NCBI GenBank assembly: GCA_038030265.1
Contig: CM075938.1
Location: 9,959,009-10,023,008, forward strand
Reading direction: 5' to 3'
DNA from: Corythucha ciliata
Taxonomy: Eukaryota; Arthropoda; Insecta; Hemiptera; Tingidae
Length of the DNA: 64,000 nt
The notes beneath the pieces were generated by a model. It searched no databases. It worked only from the letters and a program-made list of their open reading frames with translations, and had not been told where the DNA came from. Positions 48,126-61,719 of the stretch are shown piece after piece (positions within the stretch are counted from its first letter, which is position 1; each line of letters begins with the position of its first letter). Both the position numbers and the translations under genes were made by a program.

Positions 48126-50620
48126 AAATGACGGATTTGAACGGATCAAACCCCACTTAATGACTTTTAAAACGAATTCGTTTTTGGAACAGCCAAAAAC
48201 TGTTTCTTGGTTGTTGAAAGTTCCAAACCCGAGAAATTTTGTTTTGAAAGTACGGAAAACTGCGAAATTTTGGTCTTGGAAAGTCACCAACTCGAGACGT
48301 TTTTCTTCAAAAACACCCAAACTCACCAAATTCATGAGTTTGAAAGAGCCAAACTAGTAAAATCCGCAAAAAATCGGTTTTTGAAGGGTTAGACGCGTCA
48401 AATTAGTTGTTCCAACACACTAACCCGACGCTGAGAATTTCAAAGCCACGAAATCTGTCAAATTGGTTTTTTGATGGGCGAAATTTGATTTTTGATTGAG
48501 CCGGGAACAGAGACATTTGTGTTTTGAAGAGTCAAATTCGCAAAATTTGTTTTTAAATAATTTTCCAAGGAGCGACATTCACCGAAATGGAGCCGATGAT
48601 GCCGACGCAACCAAATTTCGAGGAGGAGGAGGAGAAGAAGAAGAGGATACCGAAACTTGCATTCCTCGACGAAATTAAGACCCAAAAGTGGCAGTGTGCA
48701 GCGGGTATTCAGCCAGGAAACTTCCAAAATGGAAATCGTGGGTATTCGTGAGGATTTCGGGCGCTTTTCGGGGCCCGGCTACACTCAGCTATGCCGCCGC
48801 CACGCACAAAAAACCCCGAAATTTGCAACTTTTTTTGTTTAAATTAAGACCCTAAAACTTGTAATTTCGTTGATATCCAGCAGGGAATTTTGTAATTTCA
48901 CTTAAATTTAGACCCAAACTTAAAAATTCACGAATATTCATCTCTAAATGTTGCAATTACACGGCTATTTGTCTGACTACGGGGCACAACCCACGTCGGC
49001 TAGCACCAGGCACCAGGTCCCCCAGTGGCCCGGGGGGGGGGGGGGTTTGCTCACTGTGCAAAAAAAAAAAAATAATGGTCCAGAAAATTTGCTATTTTGC
49101 GAAAATATAGACCAGAAACTTTTCTCCAAAAATTTTCAAAAACTCGCAATGTCAAGGAGAGCTGACATTTGCAATTTTACGAATTACTTACAATTTCGCG
49201 GATATTTAGCGAAAAACGTGGCACTGTCGTGGATGACCTGGACCGCGGTCACTGAAAAGAAGCCTCACAATTTGCAATTTATCGCGAGAATAATACCAGA
49301 AACAAGCAATTTCACTAATTTTCCGGACCCGAAACTTGCTATTTCCCAGATTTTTAACTGAAAGCGATTTACAACTCGTAATTTCATTTCAGGGGATGTT
49401 TGCAAGGGTTCGGGCGCACTCCGGGCCGATTTCAGGGTCCGCACCCGCTAAAAAAACAAAAAAAAAAAAAACAACAACAACTGGAAAATCGGAATTTCCG
49501 CAAAGATAAAGACCCGCAGCTTGCAATTTCATGAAAATAAAAACCAGAAAGTTGCAATTTCGTGAGAAAAATACAAGAAACTACCGATTTTGCAAATTGT
49601 CAGCCACGGAACTTCCAATTTTGGGAATATTTAGCTCCTAAATGATGAAATTGTGGTGCTATTCGCCAGACAGCAGGCACTGTCGTGACTGCTGGCTAGA
49701 CCTGGGTCCGTCTGAAAACTTGCTATTTCACGGAAATAAAGGCCAGAAACAAGCAATATCGAGAATTTGTACACCCGAAACTTGCAATTTCTCAGATTTT
49801 TCATCTATGAGATACGTTATTTCGAGGCAATGTTGCAGAGCGCTGTCGGAGCGGCCGGTTTCAGGGTCCAGGAAAAAAAAAGGCCCGAAAAATTGAAATT
49901 TTGCGAAAATAAAGACCAGACATTTGCAATTTTGCGAATATAAAGACAGGCATAAGCTGCAATTTCGTGAGAAAAATACCAGAAACTAGCGATTTTGCAA
50001 ATTTTCAACCCGTAAACTTCCAATCTCGCGGATATTTAGCTCCAAAAAGTTGCAATTTTTTTTTTTTTTTTTTTTGCGATTCGTCAGACTTTTTGGGCGC
50101 TGTCATGTGGCCAGCTAGCTAGAAAAAGAGGCGCGGTCACTGAAAAAGAGGCCCCGAAATTTGCAATGTCGTAAAAATAAAGACCGTAAGCTAGCGATTT
50201 AGTGAAATGTTCAGACCCAAACTCGGATGTGATTTTATTTCCAGTATGACAGACTTTGGGCGCTGTCGTGGCCGGCTTTCCCGGTATCCTGGGCCACTAA
50301 CAAACACAAAATGACCCAAAATTTGAATTTAAGGTAACTTAAGACCGTAAAATTGGAATTTTTTTGAATATTCACGCACGAAACTCAGAATTTCACAGAT
50401 ATACAGTCCCAAATACTCAGTTTTGCGACTCATCAGTCTCCAAACTGTATTTTACAGGTATTTAACCGCGAAACTTGCAATTTCTTGGTTAATTATCCTT
50501 CAAATCTCGATTCTTCGCCCATCCGTTTGTAATTTTTGCGGCTTTTTAGCCCTGACACTGGCAATTCCACACCTACTCAGCCCTGAAACTTTGCAGTAAC
50601 GTGACTATTTTACGCCTAGT
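48126..50620. repeat. gaaacttgcaatttcgcg-type minisatellite
   Basis: Loose units of about 30 bp containing gaaacttgcaatttcg(c/t)g and aaaataaagacc, the family of 5360-6005, with G-, A- and T-runs at about 49031, 49062, 49461 and 50060. A GAG/GAA run near 48620-48640 gives a short acidic frame of no evident meaning. Confidence 0.7.
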
Positions 50621-53591
50621 GATTTCACCGACTATATTAACAACCGAAACTTATTTTTTGACTACATCGTTTGTCTGGCCATTGAATGATCACGAGTTTC
50701 AGGCATTAAATAAAAAACTTATGAACCTCAGTTTTCACAGTAAAAAAAACAAAACAATTTTAACCGTCATTTATCGAGTCAAATTTTATTTTTTAAGGAC
50801 TCCAAACAGGTTCTAGGGTCTGAATTTGCAGTTTTCTGCTTGAATCGTCAGTGGCAGTGCCGAAGGGGGGGGGGGAGGTGCAAACGGAACTCTGGCCATC
50901 GTAACCCCCTCCCCCATAGGTCGAGAAACTCCAATGAGTTGGTCTTGCTGGTTTTTGCCTATACATGTCTTCCTGACCATGAAGGGAACATGCTCAGCGT
51001 CTCCTCAATTATAGGATTTATATTTTTTCAGAGAAAATTACGCCTTTGAGGACTATCTCACTTAAGAATAACGCCCAAAAATTCACTAATTAAGGAATTA
51101 AAATGTCTCAAACTGTCAAAAAAAATAATAGTTTTTGAGTCCTATGGCTGAGGCTGGAACTTTTTTAATGAATAAATGAGTTCTTCAAAGAGTGAGACCG
51201 AGGGATTGTCCATTGTCCCGCCCAACTGAGAGCAACGCTCCACTTTCCAACACCTCTTTCGTCACCACAACCACACCAAAATCGCTCTCGATGATGGATA
51301 ATACAACACGTGATAAGAGAAATTGTGTTGAGAAAGAAAGTGATCATACCAGTAAGAATAAAAACCAGAACATTCATACCCTCAAAGCCGGAAGAGAGTG
51401 AAATCATCGCCCACCCGCCCACCCTCCCCTTCGTCTCTTCCTATACAGTTTTTCGGCATCAAATAAAAAGCTCTCCTATTGGCATCATCCAGGGGAAGGA
51501 ATACAGCTGTGACCTCGCTTTAATTTGGCCTGTTAAATCACCCTGGCGAGGAAATTAATTTTTTTCAGCTTGGAGCAATTTTTTTTTTTTTTTTTTTAAA
51601 GTTAACGCTGCGGTCATCGTAAACGTGGTGGTGGTGGTTGGTAAGCGAGAGACACTCGCACCAAAAACATTGCCAGCTCTTATAAAAGGCCTTGCCATTT
51701 GTTGCGAAGAAAAATGACCCCGAAAGAATGCGCGCCCGGTATTTAAGCGCCCTGGAAATACGACTTTTTTTGTGTCGTTAACAACACGACCCCTCCCCAA
51801 CCCGCCTCTCACTGGAAACCTTTTCGTGGAATGTCTTGAAAATAACCCCGAGAAGGTTAATTTATTTGAACTTTGAACCGTCGTTCTCAGAGTTAGGGAA
51901 CGTGCACGCGAATGCTCTACACTTTTTTTTTTCACTCTCTCCAGGTGGCAATTCTCAAACAACCCCGTCCCCCCCTGCCCCCCCCCCGACACTATTCACA
52001 ATTTTTTTTTTGGAACGTTTCCAAAATAATATGTGGCACTGTATATAGAAGATGGAGGAATCCCGGGGAAAGGTTTCTCTCTCGTAAGATATCGACCCGA
52101 ATGAAAAGTTGGAAGTGACGGGTTGGCGGGGTGGGTGGAGGGGTGCGACAAGAGAGAAGTGAGCTAGCATTAATGAGAGTAATTTTGAGGATTAACCCGG
52201 GAGGATTATTCAATGGAATGTTCCCGGAACACGAACGCGTTGTTAGGCGTCGAGGAGAGGGGAGGAAAGGAGTCTTTATTTCTTTTTTTTCCCTTTCAAT
52301 TTTAAATGTGGACTGGGACAAACATTTACGTAAAAGAGACGAGGCAAACAATTTAAAAACCGTCGATACATCGATGGATATAGAAAGAGAGCTCAACCGC
52401 GTAAAAAACCCTGTGTGTGCGCATTGGAACTTCTTAAATTATTTTTATACGTAGAAACTATAAACACGAAAACCCTCTTTCAACCCTAATAAACCCTCCT
52501 CCCTCTATACGATTCTCCGACTTTAATTATAACTCTTCAAGCACGAATTTTATACTAAAAGGGAACCTTTCAAGCCGGAAAAATAGCTCGTAACATTCAA
52601 AATATGAAGGGGAATTTTCAACGCGGGGGTAAAGAAGGTGGTTAAAGCCCAGCACATTGGACAAGGGACCTTCCCACTCCTACTACTGTGCCTTTTTCAG
52701 TTTAAATCCCACATTTGCGATCTCAGCAATGCAAAACAGTATGGTCGATGAGTAGGAGAATGGGGGGGGGGAGAAGGGGTCTCTTTTTATTTATGCGAAT
52801 GAGATTTTCCCCTCGATAACCCATCAACCATCATCGTCCAAAGTTCTTTACTTGAAAAAAAAAAAAGAAGAAGAAAAAAAAATTGAAGCAAAGCACAACG
52901 CTTATTTTGTCTTCTTTTTGTGTACGGTGTGTTTTCTATGAAAATAATGTTTTGTTGTCGTGTTTACTCGAATAAAAAAAACGGTGTCTTTTGTTTTGTT
53001 TTTGTTTATTCTCACTAATTATAAATAATATTGAATTATTGAACATCTAAAAGAGTGTTGATTAATCAAAGAAAAGCTATTTTCATTTCCTTATAACATC
53101 AGATCAATACTATCAGCCGAATAAGGAAAAAAAAAAACAACAACACTTTGCTAATAATGATGGGAGATGGGTTGATGCGAGACACGCCCAAGGCACGCCC
53201 AAAAACAATCTAATCCAACCTAATTATAAAATGAGGTCTGCGAACTATTTTGGTAGGGGGGGGGGAGGTTCGTGGAGGGGGTTATAGTATAAGGTATAAG
53301 CATCTGCGTCGCGCGACACGGGAAATGAATATTTACGAAAGGATTTCGATGTAATTAGTAAAAACAAACAAGTATTAACGAATAGTTAATTAACAAGAAA
53401 ATATAATTTTCGTGAGATTTTCTGTAACCCCTCACCCCACTCTATCCACCCCACAGCACCCGAGGCTGTACAGCGTGGTCCGCTTTTTACTAAAACAATT
53501 AGTTTTTTTTTTGACGGACTCGTGAAACTCGTTTAAATGCTAATCATAAAAATCATGAATAAAACAGCCTTTCAAAGGGGCCCCCCGTCGA

Positions 53592-53625
<34 letters not shown>

Positions 53626-53785
53626 AACAACAACAAAAATAGAAAAAAAAAACCGCGCTCACTTTTCTTTACTGTGTCACCCGTACCACGCGCACAATCC
53701 TTCCCACGTCAGACGAAAACGACAAACATGACGAAACATTCTTTAATTTCCATTTGTTCGTGTCTTGTGTCTTCCCAACACAATT
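50621..53785 (-). other. Unique low-complexity stretch of presumed mbl intron
   Basis: AT-rich DNA with several homopolymer runs, including the longest A-run of the window (about 53590-53622). The 145-residue minus frame at 51555-51992 resembles nothing I know and contains poly-Lys/Thr, so I do not call it. Confidence 0.5.
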
Positions 53786-55690
53786 CGCGGCTAAAAAAAG
53801 AAAAAAAGAAAGACGCTAATTCTGGGCTAAAACTGAGGAAAAAAAGGCGAAAATCGCGGTCATCATTGAGAAAAATCTCCGATTCGCATATTATAAAACT
53901 GAGAAAACGGAGCCATCAATTCGCTCGACAGAAAGTCTCAGGCAAGTTTGATAAAACGCCAACACGTGGTTTCTCGAGGCAAACACTTATTCGTGACTGA
54001 ATTTGAGAAAAAGCGCTAATTCACTGCTAAAATCAATAAAAAAACGCTATTTAGCGGTTGAAATTGAGAAAATGGGCTATTTTGCGGTGAAAGTTGACAA
54101 AAAGCTCTCATCCGCGGCTAAAAAATTGGATGAAACCGCCGATTCGTGGATTAATCTGAGAAAATCCGCCAGTTCGCAGGGGGTCAAAAGCGGAAATTCC
54201 AGAAAAAGTCATGAATCCCAGTTAAAAATGAGAAAAAAAACGCTAATGCGCGGTTGTATTTACGGAAACATTGCTAATACAAAGGCGAAACTGAGAAAAA
54301 CCCGTTCCAGTTCCGGGCGCTAATTTACAAAATTTGAGCAAAATCGTACATTCGCAGTTAAAATATTGAAAAACGCTGATTAGCCGATCAATTTGAGAAA
54401 ATCCGCTAATTAGCGGCTAATATTGAGAATAACGCTAATTGACAACTGCAACTGAGAAAAATCGGCAGTTACACAACCTAAAATTGAGAAAAAACGTTAA
54501 TGCACTGCTGAAATAGAGGAAAAACCAACTAAACTGAGAAAAATCGCTAATTAGCGGCTAAATTTGAGAAAAACGGCTTTTTGCGGCCAAAAATGAGAAC
54601 ATCACTGTTTAGCGGCTAAAATTGAGGATAAATCTATTTGACGGCTAAAATTTGAGTAATAATGCCTATTCGTGAAGGCTACATTGTGACAGAATTGTAG
54701 AAAAAACGCTAATTCACGGTTGAAATGAAGAGAAAGCGCTGGAAACCTGCTAATACACGGCCAAAACTGAGAAAACCTTGCGAAATCGCAGCTTAAATTG
54801 AGATATATGGAGCACTTATTCGCCGCTAAACTTGGGGAAACTTCGCTAATTTGTTGCTACAATGTGAGAAAAAGCTCCCATTCACAGCTAAAACAGAGAA
54901 AAACGCTAATTCGCGGATCAATTTGAGAAAAGCCGCTAGTTGTAGCGGCCAAAATTGATAAAAACCAATTTAATTCGCGGCTAACATTTACAAAACGTGA
55001 ATCTGCGGTTTTTTGAAGGCTACTTGATGGCTGAAATTGAGAAAAGCTCCAAATCGGGGCAAACCTTGAGAAAAATGGATGATAGATGAGAAAAAGTCTC
55101 TTATATAAATGAGAAAAAACGCTAATTCGCTTGGATATAAAAGTGAAAAAATCGATAATTCACGGCTAAAATGAATGAAAAAAAAAAAAAAAACGCTGAT
55201 TCACGGCTAAAATGGAGAAAAAACGCTAGAAACCTGCTAATACACAGCCAAAACTGAGAAAATCTTGCGAAATCCTAGTTTAAATTGAGATATATAAAAA
55301 CGCCGCTAAACTAGAGAAAGGGCGCTAATTTACTGCTAAAATGTTGGAAATAGGTCTCATTCACTGCAAATAATGAAGAAATTGGGATATACAATGGAGA
55401 AAAACGCTAATTCGTGGATCAAGTTGAGAAAATCCGCTATTAATAGCGGCTAAAATTGAGAAAAATGACTGATGTGATAGATGAAAAAAAAATTCGCGGA
55501 TGGAAATGAGATAATACGCCAATTCGCGGCTAAAAATGATGAAAAAAGCTATCGAGGAAAACATTAATTTGCGGCCAAATTTGAGAAGATGCCAACTCAC
55601 GGTTTGTGAAGGCTAGAATAGAGAAAAAGTGCTAATTCACGGATAAATTGGAGAAAAATCGCCGATTCGCGGCTAAACTTTGGATGGAGA
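53785..55690 (-). repeat. 31-bp minisatellite block 9 (reverse)
   Basis: Reverse-oriented degenerate units with a larger repeated segment containing gaaacctgctaatacacgg near 54740 and 55230. Confidence 0.86.
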
Positions 55691-55850
55691 AATACCCTAT
55701 TAGACCGACGAGGTGCCAAATAGACACTTCCACTCCCTTGGACCCTGATAGGCGTAGTTCCGTCACTGAGCACATTTTCAGGGAAGCGAGTGCAGCCAGT
55801 TTTGCCATTGTAAGGGCACGGAATTGCCCGTGCCGCAAAAATTTTAGCCG
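55690..55850. other. Non-repetitive island with hairpin
   Basis: More complex sequence including a 7-bp hairpin (ggcacgg / ccgtgcc, about 55815-55834), bounded by a reverse 31-bp block and a different family. It may be a small mobile element. Confidence 0.35.
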
Positions 55851-57370
55851 CGAATAGTCAATTTGGCCAATTTTTTGGGCTTGATATTAGCCAGTCCGGC
55901 CATTTTATACCGGCAAGAGTAGGTATTCTACTCAGTTCATCTGTTCTTGGGGGGGTGTGAGTAACCAATGGTGTGTCGGTGGCAATGGCGGTGGTCGGAC
56001 GGGGGGGGGGGGGGGTTCGGTGCGGGCACAAATGATCAGCGAATGGTTTAAAGAGCCCAAAATAGTCGAGTTGACAAATTTTTTTGGGGCGCAGATAGTC
56101 AGTTTAGCCATTTTCAAGGCGCCATCTGACCAGTTTTGCCCATTTTTAGAGCGCTAATGGACAATTTGGTTATTTTTGAGGCACGAATCGTCATTTTAGC
56201 CATTTTCAAGGCGCGAATAATCAATAATCAATAAGCATTATTCGAAAAGATCCAAAGCGTCGTTTTAAGAGAGTTTAGGGTTTTTTAAAGCCATTTTACG
56301 TCGTGAATACCAATTAGACCATTTTCAGGGCGCAATTTATAAGTATACGGCCATTTTTAGGGTGTGTTAATCGATTGTGTGATAGTCGATTTAAGGTTTA
56401 GCCCTTTTTCTTGTGATCCGAATGTTATCAGTTTCACCATTTGGTGGCACGAAAAAGGTACAGCTTTCCGCTTTAAAGTTACAAATAGCCCGTCAAGCAG
56501 TTTCTATAGGGCGCGAATGGCCAGTCTGCCGTTTCTCAAGGCGTGAATTGCCAGTTTGGTTATTTAAAATGCACGAATTGCCATTTTGGCTATTTGAAGT
56601 GCGTAAATTGTCAAGGCGCGCGTCTCGTCTCGATGCTTGAATATAGCCGTATAACCACTATTGGAACGTATTTGGGGCGTTTTGCGGCTTTTTGGCGTGA
56701 ACAGGTAGTTTGGCTATTTTAAGGCTATACATATAGATAGCCAGTATACCGATTTTCAGGTTGAAAAATGCAATAACGGCCAATTTTAAGGTGTGCGTTG
56801 CCAATTTTTTGGCACGTATAATCGATTTTTCAACGATAGACGATTTTCAAACATGTCCAACAAACATTCTTCGAGATTTTTTGAAGGAACCGGACATTAT
56901 TCTCAACGTTTATCATCGGTTTTCGGGCTAAATTGGTAATTTTCGAACCGAAAATAAGTTTCCTTGCTTAAATTACCCGTTTTAGGGGTCGAAAATTCCG
57001 TTTCTTGAGCTAAAGAGTCAGTTTGTACCCAGTTTTGGAGCGAAAAACAAGAGTTGTTTGGGCTGCGAGTTGTGAGATAGTTTTGGGACAGGAACCAAAC
57101 CGAATATTTCTAGGACGTAATCAGCAGTTTGCAGCTATGAATAGTCAATTGACATCACGTAAATTGACGGTAGTTTTACACACACAAAAAATCAGATTTC
57201 AGTGTTTCCGGTGCCGTAGACAGCCCAAAAGGCCACACTATCAAGTTCCAGTGTCCAAGAGTCAATTTTTTAGTAGACGGATTTCCCGGGCTAAATTACA
57301 CGTTTTATAATCCAATTATCAGATTTCGGGGGCTGAATTTTCGTTTTTCTCGCTTGAATAGTCCGTTTTT
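55850..57370 (+). repeat. Minisatellite of ggcgcgaatagtcaatttggccattttcaa type
   Basis: A third family with units of about 30 bp (gccattttcaaggcgcgaat), clearest at 55850-56640 and decaying to 57370. A G-run lies at about 56000. Confidence 0.75.
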
Positions 57371-60300
57371 GGGGGGCAAAATCTTAGTTAGTGCCTAAAA
57401 CAAAGTAAAAATCCTCCAGTGGCCGAGTCGAGAGAGGTGCTGTCAAATTAGACAACAGTAGATCAGGATTTACAGTTAAAAAAAAAGGTAATTTCGCCAC
57501 AGTAACACGCTAATTTTTTGTTTGCCATTATGAACAAAGCAAACAAACCAATTTATTGCACAAATTTGCGATCAAGGTCGCAATGCTCACCGTTAAATGG
57601 TCTCAACGAGCTCACGACCGCTCCTCCCCTCTTTGACTTCAACTTTTCAAATTGTCACCAACAATGCCCCCCCCCCCCACCAATTGATCTTTCACTCTTC
57701 TTACACGCTCGTGATAGAAAGGGAAATTCTCTCTACAATAGAATCACCTTAGTAACAATGGGACCGTTATAAAGGCTGTTGAAAAATTATGTTCGAACTA
57801 TTCGCAGATCGATTAAAAGTGCGAGATAGAACTCCAGCATTCTTCTCTATTGACTGTCAAGTAACGCCTCATAGCCGCAAGTTTAATGAAAATTGGCCGT
57901 TGAAAAGATGAAATTTGATTTCTGGAGCAATCTCTCTCCAGTTTAATTTTAATAAGGGCATTGACACGATCTGTTTCTTATAGGTGAAGCCCATCGCCGG
58001 CCGCGGCCGTTGCATCGGTGGCTATATGATATTAGAAGCAATTCCCACTCATAATATAGCGCTTTATTGTGAATAAATTATGTATGAATGTCACATATGG
58101 TTACGGGGAGGAGGGGGGGGGGAGAAAGAGAATTTGATTTAATGCTTTTCGCTGTATGATGGTGCTGGGGAATTGGGTGGGCGGGCGGGGGAGGGAATGG
58201 TTCGCGGAATTTGATGCTTAAACCCCCGTTGTGCGCAGTATAACGAGATGCACGATGGTAAGGGTTGGAGGTAATGGGTGGAGAGTCAACCAGTTGAAAT
58301 CAAACACGGGAGCTTTGGCTGCTTTGAAAAGGAAAACCTCACGCGTGGAATTGAACATGGACGTGTTGTTAAAGTGTGCGTGTGAAAGAAACGGCGGTTT
58401 TGGAATGATGAGATGAGACGTTAGAGAGGCAAAAAAATAGGAATAAAATCCTCGTCGGTAAAAGAAACCAATAGAAGCACCGCAATAATATCATGTATAT
58501 ATGAAAAAGGAGAGGTTTCTTATGCACATAACCTCGACCCTCCCCCTCCCATAACACTGGGAAGGATATGAAGGGCCCTTATTAAAGACAATGATCCATG
58601 TTATTGAGTGTTTCTTCTTTTTTCATTCACTCGCAGGCAAGTACATCTTTCAATATCGACGGATCGGGCATGTTTAAGCTTCAAAAGTAACTCAAAGCAG
58701 CGTCAATTTGGGTTGCAATCCTTCAAAGTTGAAGGTTTATTGGATACGACAATCTCATGTTCATCTTCTTTTCTTCCTTTTAACCCTCCGTTGGTTGGTC
58801 TTAGGGGTAGTTAATCAAAAAACTTTTCACTTAATATCTTTTTTCAATTCCGCAAGGACTCGAGTGGGGGGGGGGGGGCTCACACTCGGTTCGCTTTTTA
58901 ATTCGTCCCATTTTCCCCCAAATTAACTCCACCCCTATATTATTGAAGATCTAAAACGATTTTCAACTTATTGATCTCGACCGTGTTCTAGGGACTTTTT
59001 TTTTCTCCCTTTCTTTTCTTGTCGTCAAGTGGGTTATCGACTAAACAAGGTCGTGGAATCGGTGGGCCAAATGGTGGAGGAACGAAGGAAAAAGATAGAT
59101 GGCGATGAATGTTTGCGGTGAAGGGGTGGGGGGGAGAGGGTAGTGAGGCTCTTTTATTTACCGGCGTCGGGGAGTGAAAAAGAAGTTCTTCCCATGAGGA
59201 TAAGGAATCACGGTGGATGAGTGTGGAAGGGAATACTCATGGTGCATCCTGTTCTTTTGTGGGCGTACTTGATGGCAACGACGACGAGTAGCCAAAAGGG
59301 ATGAAAGGATAAGCCGCGAGAGAGAAAGAGGTGTTGTGTTGATGGGCGGGGAGGGGTAGAAGACAGAGGAGTTGAGCTATTACTTGTGCGTTATCTGAGG
59401 ACAGTGAAAAAACACCTTCTTTCTTCATTCTCACCCTCCTTCGCTTTATTTTTTTTTGTGTGTGTGTGTTTGAGTGTACGTGTCCTATAACCAACCAAGA
59501 GACAATCATTTTCGAAGCTCCCCCAAAGCTTTAAACAGTCCAAAACCTATAGGGCAACCAGTCTACCTACGCTGTTAAATATTCATCGCCTGGATACGCG
59601 TCACTGTTTAATAATAGATTAACCCCGTCCCCCTCCACCTAACTAACTTGTTTCTATGAGTTTGTAGGTGTAGGCGGTAAAACAGGGTGAAGAGAAATGT
59701 TAGACCGTTATAGAATTCCTTGGCAGTCAATTGTTTTAGTCAATGAAGAAGTGAAAAATAACCGCCCGCATGATTCCTCACGCTCTCTAATAACAATCAT
59801 CCCCGCAAAATTGATTGTTTTCAAACTCGAATCACTCTCTCTCTCTCTAAAAAAAAAAAAAAAATTGATTCCCGTTTGGCCCACTTCTTTCATACTCTCG
59901 ATTTTCCCAAACTCTCTCGAACCATTTTTCTATAAAACCACCGCAGATTATAATGCCTCCAATCTAACTTTTGACACGTTCAATAAACATTCTGAAAGAG
60001 TGTGTGTGTGTGAGTGTGTGAGAGAAGGACGGAAGAGATAAATTCGACAACACTTTCTCTGGGCTAGGCATGCCTTTTATTACAATAATAATGATAATAT
60101 TAATTTTTTTTTGGTTCGTGGCCAACCCCCCCCCCCCAAATTTATATTGTAAATGGGCGAATTAAAGTATTTTTTTATGATTTTTTGTCGAAAATTTCAT
60201 GCTAGGCGTCTTCAACATGCGGGGAAAAACGTGTCTCTATTTGTATTCATTGCTCAAATCTTCTATTCCTTTCTACAGCATATGGTTCGAAGAAGAAGAA

Positions 60301-61370
60301 TTTTAGCTCGGTCGTCAAAACCGAAGTCCCCCCCCCCCACCATTAACACCAACCGTTCAGTACGCGTTTCCATCCGATTGCCTTTTTCATTTCTATAGGA
60401 AATCAGAATACCGTCAAAATAGCAATCTTCCCCCAGAATGACACTCGGAATGACTCCTTCTTTAAATACCTAACAATTAAAAGAGTTTATTGATATTTTA
60501 ATTTAAACAAAACCCCAAAATTGCGACGGGCGTCCTAACCAAAATAGAGACCATTATCTCCGTAGCTCCTGTCAGTAGAAAAGTATGGTAAAACTACCGT
60601 GATGGATTGTCGTGATGGTGTGGTCAGGGGGGTGGGGCGAAAAGCTACCCTGATCTTTCAAGAAACACGCAAAGGAATAAAAGGAGGAAGAGAGAGAGAG
60701 AGAAAAAAGTGACATTTTCCCAGAGTAGGTATCTCTAATGGCAAAATAATGAAAGTTGGCCGGTGAGTGGTGGGAGGAGGAGGGGGAGGGGGTGATGAAA
60801 GAAGAAAACTGGAGAAGAAGGGGGAGAACTTGAAACAATGGAAGTCTCCCTTTTGTGACGGTCTAGGCAAATTAGCTTCAGGGTGATTGCAGTGGGTGGA
60901 CCGGGGGGGGGGGTAGATGGAACGGGGTATGAGTTAAATTTATAATTAAAATAACATTCCTTAAACTTCCAACTTTATTTTTATGAAGGTATTTTCAAAA
61001 ATGACTCATCAGTTGCGAATTACGTCTTATCCGATAAGAAAATCGTTAATAACGCCGCTTTATCGCTCGGCGTGTTCCAGTAGAAGGGGGAGGGGGAGGA
61101 TGACCGCCTCAAAGCTACGGTTCCAGTTTTTCGTCTAAAATTCCAACAATTTAAATCAGGAACTGCGGCTAGTTGAACCAAATCTTGCGGTAGAACTGCA
61201 GTTTTCGGGCCAAGGGTCGAGTTACTCGTAATCGATTATCAAATCATAAGACGAGCCGTTGCATGGGGTTTCCCCGGTAATTCAGCCGCTTTGGCTCGTT
61301 TTTCCAACCCCCCCCCCCCGACCGAAGCCCTTCACCCCTCCCCAACAAAACTAAACGGAAAATCAACTTG
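57371..61370 (-). other. Unique, G/A-rich low-complexity stretch
   Basis: About 4 kb with many G-runs (57667 as C, 58110, 58865, 59130, 60903, 61307 as C), CT/GT tracts near 59455, 59838 and 60001, and no recognisable exon or transposon domain. Confidence 0.5.
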
Positions 61371-61715
61371 CCTCAAATCTTATTAGATCTATAGGAAATT
61401 TATGGTTTGAAGGAGCTAAATCCGCGAAATTGCTTTGTAAAATTGGTTATTTGATTAAAGCCACGCCCCCATCCCACAAAATGCATTTTGAATAGCTCAA
61501 AAGAGCAAAATTTTGATTTTGATGTAGCGAAAACTGCCAAATTCGATTTTTTAAGGCCTCTCCACGCAGAACGCGAAAATTCCGCGTGGACTGGTCCGCT
61601 GGCAAAAAAAAAACGTGAAAATGTGGGCGACCCCAGCGGACCTACCCGCGCTCGATGTGGCGAGCCCTTCAGTCCCTACATAAACAAGAAATGTTATTTT
61701 TATACGTAGCGTTAA
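61371..61715. other. Spacer with two nested inverted repeats
   Basis: tccacgc/gcgtgga (about 61559-61588) and gtccgctgg/ccagcggac (about 61592-61641) form hairpins, perhaps a small foldback element. Confidence 0.4.
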
Positions 61716-61719
61716 ATTG

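Noticed and set aside
51555..51992. 145-residue minus frame upstream of mbl exons
   Set aside because: Low-complexity Thr/Lys end, no recognisable domain and no muscleblind zinc-finger motif.
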